A stretch of DNA of 64,000 nt from Pholiota molesta. Taxonomy: Eukaryota > Basidiomycota > Agaricomycetes > Agaricales > Strophariaceae. Made by a program: the position numbers and the translations under genes. The stretch covers positions 1,302,001 to 1,366,000 of the forward strand of contig JACGCK010000003.1 of assembly GCA_014925825.1 (NCBI GenBank). Direction: 5' to 3'. This document shows, piece after piece, positions 11,409 through 23,089 of this stretch (its first letter is position 1; the number at the start of each line of letters is the position of its first letter). The notes beneath the pieces were generated by a model. That model saw nothing but the letters and a program-made list of their open reading frames with translations. It was not told the DNA's origin and did not search any database.

Positions 11409-13468
11409 CTATACAGGCAGACGTTGGATCTCGTCATGTATCGAAAATCCTAGGCGACGTTGCGTTTTTGTCGCTTTTCGGCCCCCGGTTTGTCTAGGAA
11501 TGCGAAAGAAAAAAAAACCAGGCGTCAGCAAAACAAGATAAGGGACAGAAACAAAGGGCAAACATACCTTTGCTCCTGGCATACGAAACTCTCTGGCGCA
11601 CCCTCCCAGTCATCCAAGACATACTTCCCTGTCGCACTCAGCGAATCGTCGTCGCCTTCCCCAAACAGATCTCGCGCAAGCTGCGTATGGCTCACTCCTG
11701 CGTATGTCGTCGGGCACCGCGGATTCACCAGGATCCTCGCTGGCCGGAACACCGAGTTCGGGATGAGCAGAGTGCCCGTTTCAGCCGCGGGCGGTACCTC
11801 TTCTCCGCCCTCCTCGTCCGGCATGGCGTCGTAGTCCGATCCCGCGTTCGCATCCGGATCGTTCTTGCCCTTTCCGACGCCCTTCCGCCGATCCGCGCCG
11901 TCGTCGTCGACCTCCTCCTCCTGGCCCTCCGCCGCCGCGCCGCCGCCACCGCCGACCTTGACTTTGACCGCCTCGCGCGCCTCCATCAGCGGGTCGTGTG
12001 CGGCGACTTCTTCGATGACGGCGTCGCCGCGGCGGTGGAGGCCCGCGGCGTAGTACGGCTTCTCGCCGGTCTGCATCGCGTCGCGCGCGCTGCGCACCCA
12101 GAGGTCGCGGCAGAACCACGCCTGGCTGCTGTCCAGGCACGGTGCGTCGGGTGCGCGCGTGGGGACGCCCTCGGCGCGCGAGAGGTTCTGGAAGTCCGTG
12201 CCCGCGCGGTAGGCGATGCCGCGGTAGTACGATTGGGCGGGGTCGACGACGTGTGTGCCGGCCTCGCAGCAGAAGACTTGGAAGGGCAGGTGTTGGGCGT
12301 AGCGCAGGGCGCCTTGGTGGTCGCGCGGGGGCACGCCGTCGGGTTTGGAGGAGGATTTGGATTGTCGGAATTGGTCGCCTTCGATGTCGCGTGTGCGCCA
12401 TCTAAGAGATAATTCGAAGCGGGTTTGGGTGGAGTAGATGGCTCAGGATAAGAATGTACGAATGAACGATACAACAACGCACCTGTCTGAGAAAATAAAG
12501 AACCCATTGTGCTCCGCCCAATCCATCCCACACACCATGGCCGCCTCGTTCGCAAAGCTGATCTTGATGGTCTCCAGGATATCATTCGGGCATGTGAAGC
12601 CTTTCAGCCACACCACCCTCGAGAACCGGATACTCCTCTTCACCAAAAGTTCATGTAACGGCTCCAGCGCCAAGTTCCGCATATACGCCTCCTCTAACGG
12701 ATAATACGCCGCGGACGGGTCCTGCGTCATACCCGGTACCCGCCGAATCCTGAACGGCACCCCAAGTAATGTAAGGACGGCTTCGCATAGGTCGGTGAGG
12801 GTTTCTGTTGAGTCCGTCGAGTCGTAGTCGAGCATGGACACGAAGAGGTTGTCCGTCCCGAGCCGCTTGGCCATCTGCACGATCACGGCGAGTTGGTCGA
12901 CGAGGAAATGGTCCGCGGAATGGATGACGATGGCGATGAAATAGAGGTGGTCTTCCCGAATGAGGTCGTCGTATGCCCCCAGGCGGGTGTTCTGTCCGAA
13001 TGGCCGCGTGAGCGTAGGGCATTGTGCTGCGACCCAGCCGTTCAGGGAGAGCAGCTGGTCGATCGCGCCCAATACGTGTTGGGCGTCCATGGATGACGTT
13101 TCTTTATTCACGATACTATACGGGCCTCAGCATATGCATGCTGGCTGTGCAGGAAATTCGTGGCACACTCACTAAGGCAGTTGGAAGCGTTCCCAATAAT
13201 CTCGTACTCCGTTCCCGACAATACCAGAGAATATGTCCTCCATCTCATCTCTACCCATGCGTGCTTGCAGGAAGGGATGTCGTTGAACATTGAGCGATCG
13301 GTCAGGCCGAGTCGCGCGCTCGATAAAGTTATGCTCCTTTATTTGGTGGGCATTGGACTTTTTTTGGAAGAACTGTTGGGCGGGGAAGAATAAAAGCTTG
13401 ACAAATAGAGCGATCAGGGAGAAAAACAAAAAGCGGGAGAGCGTCCGACGGCGAAAGGTGAGGGCCAT
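11409..13468 (-). CDS. CAP59-family alpha-1,3-mannosyltransferase (CMT1-like)
   Basis: Four exons with agreeing phase (13468-13173, 13115-12483, 12401-11568, 11493-11409), 615 residues. I chose the Met of MALTFRRRTLSRFLFF because it directly precedes a signal-anchor helix (FLFFSLIALFVKLLFF); an upstream Met at 13546 is possible. The luminal part shows family blocks: AIVIHSADHFLVDQL, LFVSMLDYDSTDST (probable nucleotide-sugar region), VVWLKGFTCPNDILETI, MVCGMDWAE, FRQSKSSSKPDGVPP, PFQVFCCEAGTHVVDP and SQAWFCRDLW. CAP59/CMT1 proteins are type II Golgi enzymes that transfer mannose from GDP-mannose to glycans; in Cryptococcus they act in capsule glycan synthesis, but many non-capsulated basidiomycetes carry them. 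A low-complexity Gly/Glu/Asp insert lies near 11830-11960. Strong GC bias produces long antisense ORFs here. Confidence 0.88.
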
Positions 13469-13807
13469 GGGCGGGGTGATGGTGGTGGTGGTCAAGACCA
13501 AGGGACCTGTCATCCAAACATCCCGGGCCGTAGTGACATTCATCATTCATTCCCCCTACAGCCATCCCTTACTAGGATCTGGGAAAGCGCTATACGCAGC
13601 CTGTTTTCCCATCATCATCATAGTCCTTAAAGCTTAAAGAGTTGTGAAAAACTGGTAACGCGTCGTAGAAAAGGACATATGCATATATCTCGATAAATGT
13701 CAATACATAGTGTACAATTGGTGTGCAAGTCACAAAATCTTCACCTGGCAACTGATGAATCCGTTAAGAATGAGTTGGATATAAAAGTGGAAGATGCAAA
13801 GCAAAAA

Positions 13808-16562
13808 TTAAGCCGATTTCACATTCAAATGACCGGCAAATGCACGACCGCCATCGTCTGGTTCAGTGCCCCAAGGATACCTACCGCCCGACACGCCGCA
13901 CGCGAAGGGGCATATTATCCTTCGGTTCTATCAGCGCAACACATCAAACGAAAAATATAAGTCAGACACCCCGCCAAAGCACACAAATACAACGAACGCA
14001 CTCATAGTAACCGCAGCAGTCGGCTGGGGCACCTGCCCCTCATACGCAGGCTCGAACTCAAAATTGGAGATCAGCGCTCTGTTAGAAGGAGAAGGAGCAA
14101 CGCAGAGTGAGTGAGTGAGTGAGTGAGTGTCTGCTGTTGGGAGAAGATGTAGAAAGGAGGACGCACCCAAGCACCGCCTTCATCTCCACAATCGACATCG
14201 TCTTCCCGATGCACGCATGCGGGCCGACGATGAAGGACAGCGTGGACGTCGTCGCGCTGTATTTCGGCGGCAGGTTGAGCCAGCGCGCAGGCTTAAACCT
14301 GGAAACAATTCAAAAATCAGCAAGCACGACACAACTTGAGGCAGCCGCAACAGGCAATTCGCAGACGCACTCCTCCGCATCGTCACCCCAGACCTCCTTC
14401 CACGTATTGATCACCCGAATCTAGCCAGCCCAAAGCATCAGGTTTTCACGCGCAAAAAGGAAGGAAGGAGGCGCATGCGCTATACGCACAGGCACGTAGA
14501 AGATCGTCCCCTTCGGCACCAGCACGCCGTCGATGTAGTCCGTCTTCGCCGCCTGGCGGAACGTCATGGGCACGGGGGGCATCACGCGCAGACTTTCCTG
14601 TCTGTTAAAGTGTTATCACAAATATCCGCACAGCACATTCGGATTTGGGGAAGCAGTTTGTCAGGCCGAGGTCAGACACTGGTACCAGCGGCAAAGGCAG
14701 GGCACGCACACGACACAGTCCAGCCATTGCAGATCCTTGAGCTCCCGGTATCCGGGGCGCGCGCCGTCGGCGAACACAGGCGCCACCTCCTCGCGCAGGC
14801 GCTGTTGGGACGCCGGGTTTTTTGCGAGGAGCCAGAGGGTCTGCAGTAGGCCAAATCAATAAACTAATGAATTTACGAAGTAAGAACTCAAAGAAAAGAC
14901 GCACCCACGCAAGACCCGACGCCGTCGTCTCATGCCCCGCACCAAGGAAAGTCAGCTACAAAACCCGGAGTTCCGTCAGCATCTGATCTCCAACCAGCGC
15001 GGTCGGTCAGGAGGCGCGCTACGCACCACCTGGTCCATCATCGCCTCGTCGTTCATCCCATACGCCTCCCGCCCGGCCCCCACCGCCTTTGCGCCCCGCC
15101 CCCACCGGCCTGCTTCTCCGCGTCCCTCTGCGCCGCCACCCGCGCCCTGACCAGCAGGCTCATAATATCGCGCTTCGCCTCGGCGTCCGCCTGCACCCCC
15201 GCCGCGTCCGCCAGCTTCTCTGCCAGCATCCCCGCCGCGACGCGCCGGATCGCGGACATGCACCCAAGAAGATCATACAGCTTTTCTATGTATCGGGCCA
15301 GGACCCAGAGTCAGAGTCAGATGAGGAAGGGGTAGGGGGAGAGGGAGAGAGGGGGAGAAGGGGAGATGAGCGCACCGGTGAACGCAAACCACGCGAAGAC
15401 GTGCCGGTGCTCCGTCGCCCAGCGCGAGGCGAGCAGGCGGGTCACGCCGGGGATGGAGACGAGGAAGATGAAGCGCGCGAGGTTCTTGCCTGCCAGTGCA
15501 AACCGAGCGTCAGTGGCTTCCTCCAAGTTTGCGCGGAAAAAGAGGAGGGCGGATAATAAGTACCGTTCTGCGAGCTCGTGAGCACGTCGTACGCCTCTGC
15601 GAGCTCGTTGTGCGGGTTGTGCAGCGAGTCCGAGGTGTACCCGAATGCGGTCGCGCAGATGATGTCCAGCGTGGCTTTGCTGACTGGGGAAAAGGTTAAC
15701 GGCGTCGGCGCCGATGATCGATATGGATGATACGCACGCCATTCGTACATGAGCATCTGAGTGCCTTGTGATGGATCTTTTTCAGACGCTATGTTGTTGT
15801 TCATGATTTTGATCAAGCTAAAGTGTTTTTAGGTAATGAAATGAGGAAGAAGCTGTGATATAGGTTTCGCTGCTCACCCTTCAATCGCATCATAGTACAT
15901 GTCGCTTTCTGTATATGCAAAGTTAAAATTACATCATAGGTCATATAAATGAAGGCACTCACGGGCAACGAGATTAGGCAGAGAGAACGCAGGGTTCATG
16001 GCCTTGCGCATCTGCTTGTGTTCGTTGCCAGTAACGGTGAGCAGCCCGTAGCCCGTCGCAAACCCCAGCACATCGCGCATAAACTTGGGCTGTCGCCAAT
16101 GTCAGCCTGCAGCGCTCCATGCAAACGTAACTGAGCACGCACACGTGGATAGTCGGTCCAATCAGAGACCAAGATCTTCTGGATCGCCTCCGGGTTCATG
16201 AAGATGAGACGCTCGATCCCGACGGGGCCGACAACGCGCACGACAGGGCCATACTGCTTCACCCACGCGCGCTGGGGGATGCCCGCCTCGCCGTTGATGA
16301 TCTCGCCGAACTGCCCGACGAGTGCGCTGCCCAGTGGCGGGCCTGGAACGCGGCGCAGTGGGGAGAGGAAGCGCGGGTAGAGATAGAGCTGGTATGTTAT
16401 CCTCCAGAATACGTAGGCTGCATCGCATGGTAAGTACACGAAGCGTCTGCCTAGATGAGGGGCTGAGATCTGATACGCACTAGAGAGAAGGATGGCGACG
16501 TAGAATGCAATGGAGTGCTCGCTGGATGCCTGGCGCCAGACATCAAGGAGAATGGGAGACAT
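13808..16562 (-). CDS. Cytochrome P450 monooxygenase
   Basis: Many-exon minus-strand gene. An N-terminal membrane anchor (IAFYVAILLSS) is followed by a Pro-rich hinge (RRVPGPP), GNEHKQMRKAMNPAF (C-helix), I-helix LGAGHETTASGLAW (oxygen-activating Thr), K-helix ESLR (ExxR), FRPARWLNLP (PERF region) and the haem loop FIVGPHACIG with the ligand Cys near 14205. All core motifs are intact, so the enzyme is probably active; its substrate cannot be read from sequence, and no cluster partners surround it. A second Met at 16586 is an alternative start. The last short exon (ending 13808) is the least certain. It is divergent from the OTC gene 0.57 kb away. Confidence 0.88.
14105..14129. repeat. GTGA tetranucleotide microsatellite
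   Basis: About six copies of GAGT/GTGA in an intron near the 3' end of the P450 gene. It begins close to a splice junction, so length changes could affect splicing; that is speculation. Confidence 0.8.
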
Positions 16563-17135
16563 GGTCAACGCAGAGGAGCGCAACATCCATAAAATCAGCT
16601 GTTTTATGATTTCTCAGTTGGCGCTCCATCGTGGAAGTCCATGTGAATATGACAGAAACGCACCCGTCCAAAAATGTCCTCGATATGTCAGGAAAAGTGA
16701 TCACATGTGGACATCCCAAGAAAAGCGCAGCGGGGGCATGCATCATTCGACATTTTCTACGGCTCAAAATGCTCAAGCGGTTAGGCAACTTTGTGATGTT
16801 GTGTGCTTCGTTCTCTTTGTGTGGATTCCTTTGGTGACTGCGCGGAAAAAAGACGCAGAGATGATGTATACTGTGATTTGTTGAGTTCCAATTGGCAATC
16901 GAGCTGCTTGGATTGACTGCGGAAACTAATAGCGAGCTAACAGACATTGCTACTGCATATATATGAGCGTGCCGTGGTCTAGAAACGCGCGAAGAGTGAG
17001 GATGAAGAGATGTTCGAATTCAAATATTATTGTCGTGCGACGCGAAGGAGTGTTGTAGTCACGTGTTGTCTGCTGGTGACTCGTCGAGTGCAGAAATAAT
17101 TGACGACGTTCTCCTTCTCCTCCTCCTCCTCGACC
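16563..17135. other. Divergent promoter region, P450 / OTC
   Basis: 573 bp between the two divergent starts. Short ORFs only. A TATA-like TGCATATATATGAG lies near 16955. No repeat seen. Confidence 0.45.
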
Positions 17136-18394
17136 ATGGCTGCCCCGCGACATCTGATGACGCTGGCGGACCTCACGCCAGCCCAGATCAACCGCGTGCT
17201 CACCCACTCCCTCACCCTCAAACACCGCTCCAAGCCCTGGCTGCTCCCCAAAAGCCCAAAAAGTTGCAGCTTCCCTCGCAGTCCCTCTTCCTCAAAACCA
17301 TCGCCCTGCTCTTCTCCAAGCGCTCCACCCGCACGCGCATCGCAGCCGAGACCAGCGCCTCCCTCCTCGGCGGCCAGGCGCTCTTCCTCGGCCGCGACGA
17401 CATCCAGCTCGGCGTCAACGAGTCCGTGCGCGACTCCGCCCAGGTCATCGGCAGCATGTGCCAGGGCATCTTCGCGCGCGTCGGCGACCACTCCGAGATT
17501 GAGGTACGCAGCGCACACCTTTCACTCTACCCGCCGCTAACTTTTCCCCTAGGAACTCGCGGCGCACTCCCCCGTGCCCGTCCTCAACGCGCTCTCCTCG
17601 CTCTGGCACCCCACCCAGGTCCTCGCCGACCTGCTCACGCTGCACGAAGCGGCCGCCGGCACCAAGCCCGAGTGGCTTTTGCCCGCCCCCTCCGACGCCC
17701 CTGCCTCCGCCAAGCCCAAGAAGAAGAACGCAGGCCCCGCGCTGCACCCGCTCCGCCCCCTCACCGTCGCGTACGTCGGCGACTCCGCGAACGTGCTGCA
17801 CGACATGCTCGTCACGTACCCGCGCCTCGGGCACGCGCTGCGCGTCGCGAGCCCGCCCGCGTACCGCGCCCCTGCGGCGGTGTGGGACCGCGTCAAGGCA
17901 CTGGGTATCGAGCAAGATATCGTGTGGAGCGACGACCCCGCGGAGGCGGTGCGCGGCGCGGACGTCGTCGTCACCGACACCTGGTACGCATTCCTTCACA
18001 TTCCCCCGCCTGCCTTCCCCTAGCCAACGCACTGACCACGCCGTAGGATTTCGATGGGCCAAGAAGCGGAGAAGGCCGAGCGGCTGAAGGCGTTCCAGGG
18101 GTACCAGGTCACCGAAGCACTGTGCGCGAACGCGAAGCCCGACTGGATGTTCCTCCACTGCCTCCCGCGCAAGGCCGACGAGGTCGACGACGCCGTCTTC
18201 TACGGCCCGCGCTCGCTCGTCTTCCCCGAGGCGGAGAACCGCAAGTGGACGATGATGGCCCTGTTCGAGTGCGTTTATCCATATCCTTCTTTTTTCTTTC
18301 CTTTTTCTGACTCTGTGTGATTTGTGTGTGTAGTCTCATGTTCGGCAAAGGGGAGTTGTATGAGGAGCCAAAAGGAAAGCCTGAGTCGGACTAG
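17136..18394 (+). CDS. ARG3: Ornithine carbamoyltransferase, with one apparent frameshift
   Basis: Converts ornithine and carbamoyl phosphate to citrulline in arginine synthesis; usually mitochondrial in fungi. Exons: 17136-17503, 17553-17983, 18047-18268, 18334-18394. Family motifs are all present: SKRSTRTR (carbamoyl-phosphate loop), [49 protein letters not shown] and [13 protein letters not shown] (HCLP ornithine/catalytic loop). The start [19 protein letters not shown] fits the family but is in a different frame from STRTR: between about 17225 and 17275 the frame slips by one base in a C/A-rich stretch (CCCCAAAAGCCCAAAAAG), and no GT..AG intron fits. Either an assembly error or a real lesion. 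No clear mitochondrial presequence precedes the start. A 5'-truncated copy lies at 25995-26594. Confidence 0.9.
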
Positions 18395-20025
18395 GTGGCA
18401 ATTTTGATCCCATCTAAGCATGATTTGTCCGAAATCTACTTATTCATCGACTTGCGGGATAATCCCAAGTCTTTTCTTGCATTAGCTTTCGTAAATACCA
18501 ATGCTAATAACATTAAAATGGATGTTTTTTCGGAGTCTAGACGCCCTAGCAGTCGTCGCAGCAGCGTGCACATTTCAGATGCATCAGCATGCTTTTCACG
18601 CCGATGAAGATAATTATTCCAGTTCATTGCCGCCCTATCAACGCCGTAAAAAGTTATCGTGCGCGATATCCTTGCAACTAACCATCCTCGAAATGTGGAC
18701 TTCGCGTCACTACTAACCTTCTAGCAGACCCTGTTGGCCATCCATCCAAGTATTCGAGCAAGAATCAGCCATGATCTCTCTACGGTCCAGCGGCGTGCGC
18801 CTTGAACACTCAAACCCCAATCCAGACCGAAATTCTCCTCTCTCCTAAACACAACTTCACAAGAGAGACACACATCTGGGCCCGACTCGGAGGACGACCT
18901 GGACGAGTACGTGTGTGCTGTCATCACACGCATCGGATGGGGTAAATAATTTGAATACGAAGTGGGCTACGGTGCTTACGGATCTCCTCGTACTCGTTCG
19001 TATTGGCGGGGGTGGTACAAACGGCTCGAAGGGCGCCAAACCCCATGCCACCCGTGTTTATAAATAGATAGGCCAGGTTCACAGTTCACTAGTTCGCTGT
19101 TTACCTCCTCACAATTGTCTGGCTCGCACCTGCGTTACATCAGCACTTATGTCTTCATCTCCGTCTCTTGTTCTCCGTACTTCTCTAACCACACCGTGTC
19201 TAATCACTCTTCCCCTACACTATTCAAACCGATAGACATATATATACCTCTGAGCCTCGCCTTCAAAGAATGTTGTCCTGGATTGAGGCCGTAAAATGAG
19301 CCTTTGCAGACAATTGCGTAGAGACCGGGTCCCGCGACGCTGGCGTTCCGGTGGATTTTGAGATCTTGAATGCCCAGACAGGTGGTCAATTTCTGAATCT
19401 TGTCAGTCTGTTCAACACTGACAGGGTGGGTGCTTCTGCAGGCGGAGCCTGTGTTGCAGCCTGCCTGCAGTGGGCCGCGTGGTTCAGCTTAAACCATGCA
19501 AGCGGTGGGCGTTGGTAGGCGCGCTTGAGCCTGCTTGAGCGTACTGCTAATTCGGGACACATCTATTAATAGCGCGCAACCTAGATGTCATTTAGATGGC
19601 TGTTCGTCCACGATGCATTGTTTAGAATTCTTAAGAATATGATTGTCGAACAAAACAGGGACGACATATTCCTTTCTACGTCACTGGCCTGTGCCTCCTC
19701 CCAGACCTGTTATTTATATTGTTTCCAGCAACGAAAGCCTATCTTCGAAAAGGAGAAAAGGCCGCATTGTGTATCGCTAACTCAGAGAGCCAAGTTACCG
19801 CTTTGAACAAGGAGTGTTGTGCTTTGGACCAGGAACGTTTCTATGCGCAATGTTGAAGGAAAGCCATTTTCAGTGCTGACGAGGGATCCAGTGACTGCCT
19901 GCAGCTGCTTTGGATGGGCTCAACGGGGCAAGTGCGAGGGTCCTCGAAATTTTTACCAAATAGACACAATATAAGGAAGCGAGGTCAACAGAAGAACACC
20001 GAGAAATCCCCCCCCCCTCTCCTCA
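18395..20025. other. No recognisable gene
   Basis: 1.6 kb with short ORFs only. The first 180 bp (to about 18575) is the OTC 3' flank and is duplicated at 26595-26780. Around 19430-19560 there is a GC-rich patch with repeated CCTGC/GCTTGAGC motifs. A run of nine C lies just before the next gene (about 20011). Confidence 0.4.
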
Positions 20026-22239
20026 TGCAGCGACCACCGAAAAAACGCAGTCCAACGGAGAAGCAGGCGGAGGGCGGAGGTAGACCCCATCACATCCAGA
20101 CTGTCCTGCCCCTCATCCACACGGACGGCCTCCAAACCCAGGGAGACGCAATAGCCGTTCACACCACCAACTAAGTGTGAACAACCACAGTGAGTAGACG
20201 AACTTCACGGCATAGTCTGATTTTGACTCCGTCAATAAACAGTCGCAGGACCCACCAGCGACATCGATTCCACCCAAGGGAGGAATCACCTAAAACCTAA
20301 CGGATCTGAGCGCGCCTTAGGCGCCGATCAGATCAACAGCGCCCAGGACGGAAACGTCGGGGCCCAAAGGGACCGCGAGTACACTTGGATGTAAGTATAG
20401 TTGTAATCCCTCCCTTTGATCGCAGGCTGATGATTGCGCTAGTGGCCCCGAAAAGGAGAACGCCACTCTGGCGGATGCCTATGTGCCGTAAGTTGAGCCA
20501 CTCCGACCTTTCAGTATCTACTTGACTTTTTACAAGTCCTTCCAATCCACATGAAAGAAAAACTTCGAGAGAGCGACCGCGCTTCGAGGGAGTCCAGGTC
20601 GAGGGAGGGGCACACCAAGCGACGGCGTCAGTTGAAATTCAATTGCACCTGAAAAAGCAGACTGATCATCGTGTTCATAGTCATAAGCGCCATGACACTG
20701 CTTACCAGCCCACGTCGAATGATGCACGCTCGTTCAATCCTTCACAAGGATCCACCCCGTATCTACCGAATTCATACTATGAAGATTCTGGTCGCCACGG
20801 GTTTTACACATATGGATCCTCAGCCAATGGAGTGGTTTCATCACCTTCAACCAGCGCGGATCCCTCATATGCGCACTGGTCCTCCGCAAACACATCCCAT
20901 ATAACTTCGCATGGCACGGACGATCACACGGCATTCGCACTCGCCAATGCCGGGCATTTTCCACCCCATTCGCAAATACCAGCGTTAGGCGCCTCTGGAG
21001 CATTCTATCAGCAAAATGGCGCATTTGACATGGCTGGTCGAAGTCAAAACTTACAGTCAACCGCGGCAGAGGCCTATGCCCGTCATGCCGCAGTGCCAAT
21101 GCCACAGGTAATTGCGCCGGCGAACGGAGCTGCCTCGGGGCACACATACGGTACAGCAGCCATGTCACTGCCGTCTTGGGCGATTTTGGGCAGAGTATCG
21201 GATTATTCGTCGCTGGCAAATGCGCTGTCGTCGACGTCGTTGTCAAATGCTACACCCATATCAGGGTATTCATCGCTGGCAAACGCGCTGTCGGCGGCAG
21301 CGGCACCGTCGTCGTCGTCGTCGTCGTCGTCGAATTTGCCGTCATCGTCATTGTCGTGGGCCTCAAATGCCACATCAACGCAACCTATTCTTTCGAACAA
21401 TGTGTCATCAGCACCAAGTTTGGGAGTATCTGGATTGTCAAGGGTTCAGCAGACGCCGACGACATCATTGTCTTCGGCTGGAGGCCATTTTCAAGACTCG
21501 GCGGTCGATGAGGTTGTATACCAACATGCAATTGACCCAAGCACCATAGTAGCCACCGCGCCGCTAGGGACTAGTGCGCGCGCACTGTATGTTGAAGTCT
21601 TGACACCCCAGGCACCTGTGTCGAACACATTCTCGTTGTGGCCATTGATGGCGGCAGCAGTGCCAGTGCCATCGGGTCATGATGACCTGTGTCTGCCTTA
21701 TCGCCAGGATACCTTGCAGTCCGTCCGAAATAACTACTTGGCCTCTGCTGCTCCACACACCGTGTCTCCAGAGGGCCATCATCAAGGCTCGGGAATCGAC
21801 GACGCCATGGCCGCCGTAGCCATCGCGCCGGGGGGTACTAGTACGCGGGAATCACTGTGGAGGCAGCTGGCAGCAGAAGGGCCAGTGCAATCTTATCGTA
21901 GTGACCCGTTCCTGCGATATCGCGAGGATACTGCCTGATACTGCGCAGTCCATTGTAAACAACACCCTGCACTCTGCTGCTCCTCCACATGCCATGTGTC
22001 CACTGATGGGCGCTGATGCTTGTGATAGGCTGTCGCGTCTGATGCACGAAATAAGCCTAGAGGAGTGGCGTCAGCTGGTAGCAGAGTTGGACTTGCAGTC
22101 GAACGTCAACGACACCAAGCGTGTGCTGCAAAAAATCGAGGAGAAGGCATGGCATCATTTGGGAGCAATAGAGCCCGGCATGGACCATTCAGCGGCACGG
22201 ACACGAAGCGGACGGAGGGTAAGTAGACGAGAATGTTAA
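20026..22239 (+). CDS. Ser/Ala-rich low-complexity protein with internal repeats and a frame break
   Basis: Unrecognised. A first exon at 20026 (MQRPPKKRSPTEKQ) is tentative. Exons ending at about 20398 and 20488 join in phase across GTAAGT introns into the long exon 20520-21938, so it is a real spliced gene rather than a chance ORF. The long exon is rich in Ser, Ala, Tyr, His and Gln. A near-exact internal repeat gives DYSSLANALS and GYSSLANALS, a poly-Ser run is coded by (TCG)n, and a larger duplicated module follows (ATAPLGTSARA... / AIAPGGTSTRE..., 21540-22010). At about 21930 the main frame stops, but the +1 frame continues through a helical, well-formed C-terminus (RLMHEISLEEWRQLVAEL) to 22239. 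The break coincides with a 10-bp tandem duplication. It resembles disordered regulatory proteins, but no domain is visible. Confidence 0.5.
21308..21332. repeat. GTC/TCG trinucleotide microsatellite
   Basis: Eight GTC units encoding a poly-Ser run in the Ser/Ala-rich protein. Being in frame, length changes alter only the Ser count. Confidence 0.9.
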
Positions 22240-23089
22240 GTATGGGCGCAGTAGGATGGAGTATAGATGGTGGATGGAAAAGACAATCGATGGGAGCAGG
22301 ACTCTCCGCAATTCCGTCGAAGCCCGCCCGGCCCGTACGCGAGACTTGCTTCCGTTTATCATCACGCTCATCGCCAGGCTAACGCAGCGTTCAGATCTCA
22401 CTTCTTCATATAATTTCACAATCACTTATTTTGTCTTTTGTCCATTTTTCTACTTGTCTTATAATCTTTTACTTTTCACAATACAAGTTTCCTCAAATTT
22501 CGTCCTTTTCCGCGGTAACACACCCAACACACACGAGCCGGGTGCGACGGGTGGCTCAGTGAAATTGGCCGATTGGCATCAAATCCGAATACGCTTCTGC
22601 TGCTGAACACAAAGAAGATGAACAAGCGGAAGGAGGATGAGATTGACACTGGCATGGAGGTGTGTCGCTGGCGAACTTGAACTTGCAGCTTTTTGACGCC
22701 GTCATGTTCATGCACAAACATACATAACGTTGCGCATTTACACGTCAAAGCCTTCTGACATTGTCCTCTCGTCGGGCTATGGCTGGCTCGCCGCTCGCCA
22801 TCGTTGACTTTGGTGGTATGTCGGTCAGGCTCGGGAGTCCGGCGCAGCTGCTGCGTGGCCGTGTAGGAACCGAAAGGTATATCTCGTAAGGTCGAAGGAC
22901 ATGAGGTATTTACTACTTGCTCGACTTTTTCTCTTGGTTCGGAACACCTCATTTACTCCTAAAGGACATTCACTTCTTTGGCTATTTGATTGATTGATAT
23001 TAGCACCTAAAACCGAACTTCTTTCAAGTCATTCCATTACTTCCGTTCGGATGGAATACAGGTGAATTGTTTATTATGTTGGTATCCCG
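22240..23089. other. Intergenic
   Basis: AT-rich 3' region of the Ser/Ala-rich gene. Short ORFs without recognisable similarity; no gene seen. Confidence 0.45.

Noticed and set aside
11570..12412. 280-codon plus-strand ORF opposite the mannosyltransferase
   Set aside because: Antisense shadow of a GC-rich exon; Arg/Val/Ala-biased, no domain, and the minus strand has clear family motifs.
17030..18046. 338-codon ORF covering OTC exon 1 and reading through intron 1
   Set aside because: Its N-terminus is not OTC-like, it has no ATG start, and after the intron it leaves the OTC frame; it only shows that the STRTR frame differs from the ATG frame.
13808..18394. Biosynthetic cluster of P450, mannosyltransferase and OTC
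   Set aside because: No backbone enzyme, transporter or regulator nearby; these are unrelated housekeeping or general genes.
19914..20174. 86-codon plus ORF as a separate gene
   Set aside because: It overlaps the likely first exon of the Ser/Ala-rich gene and has no features beyond basic and Pro residues.
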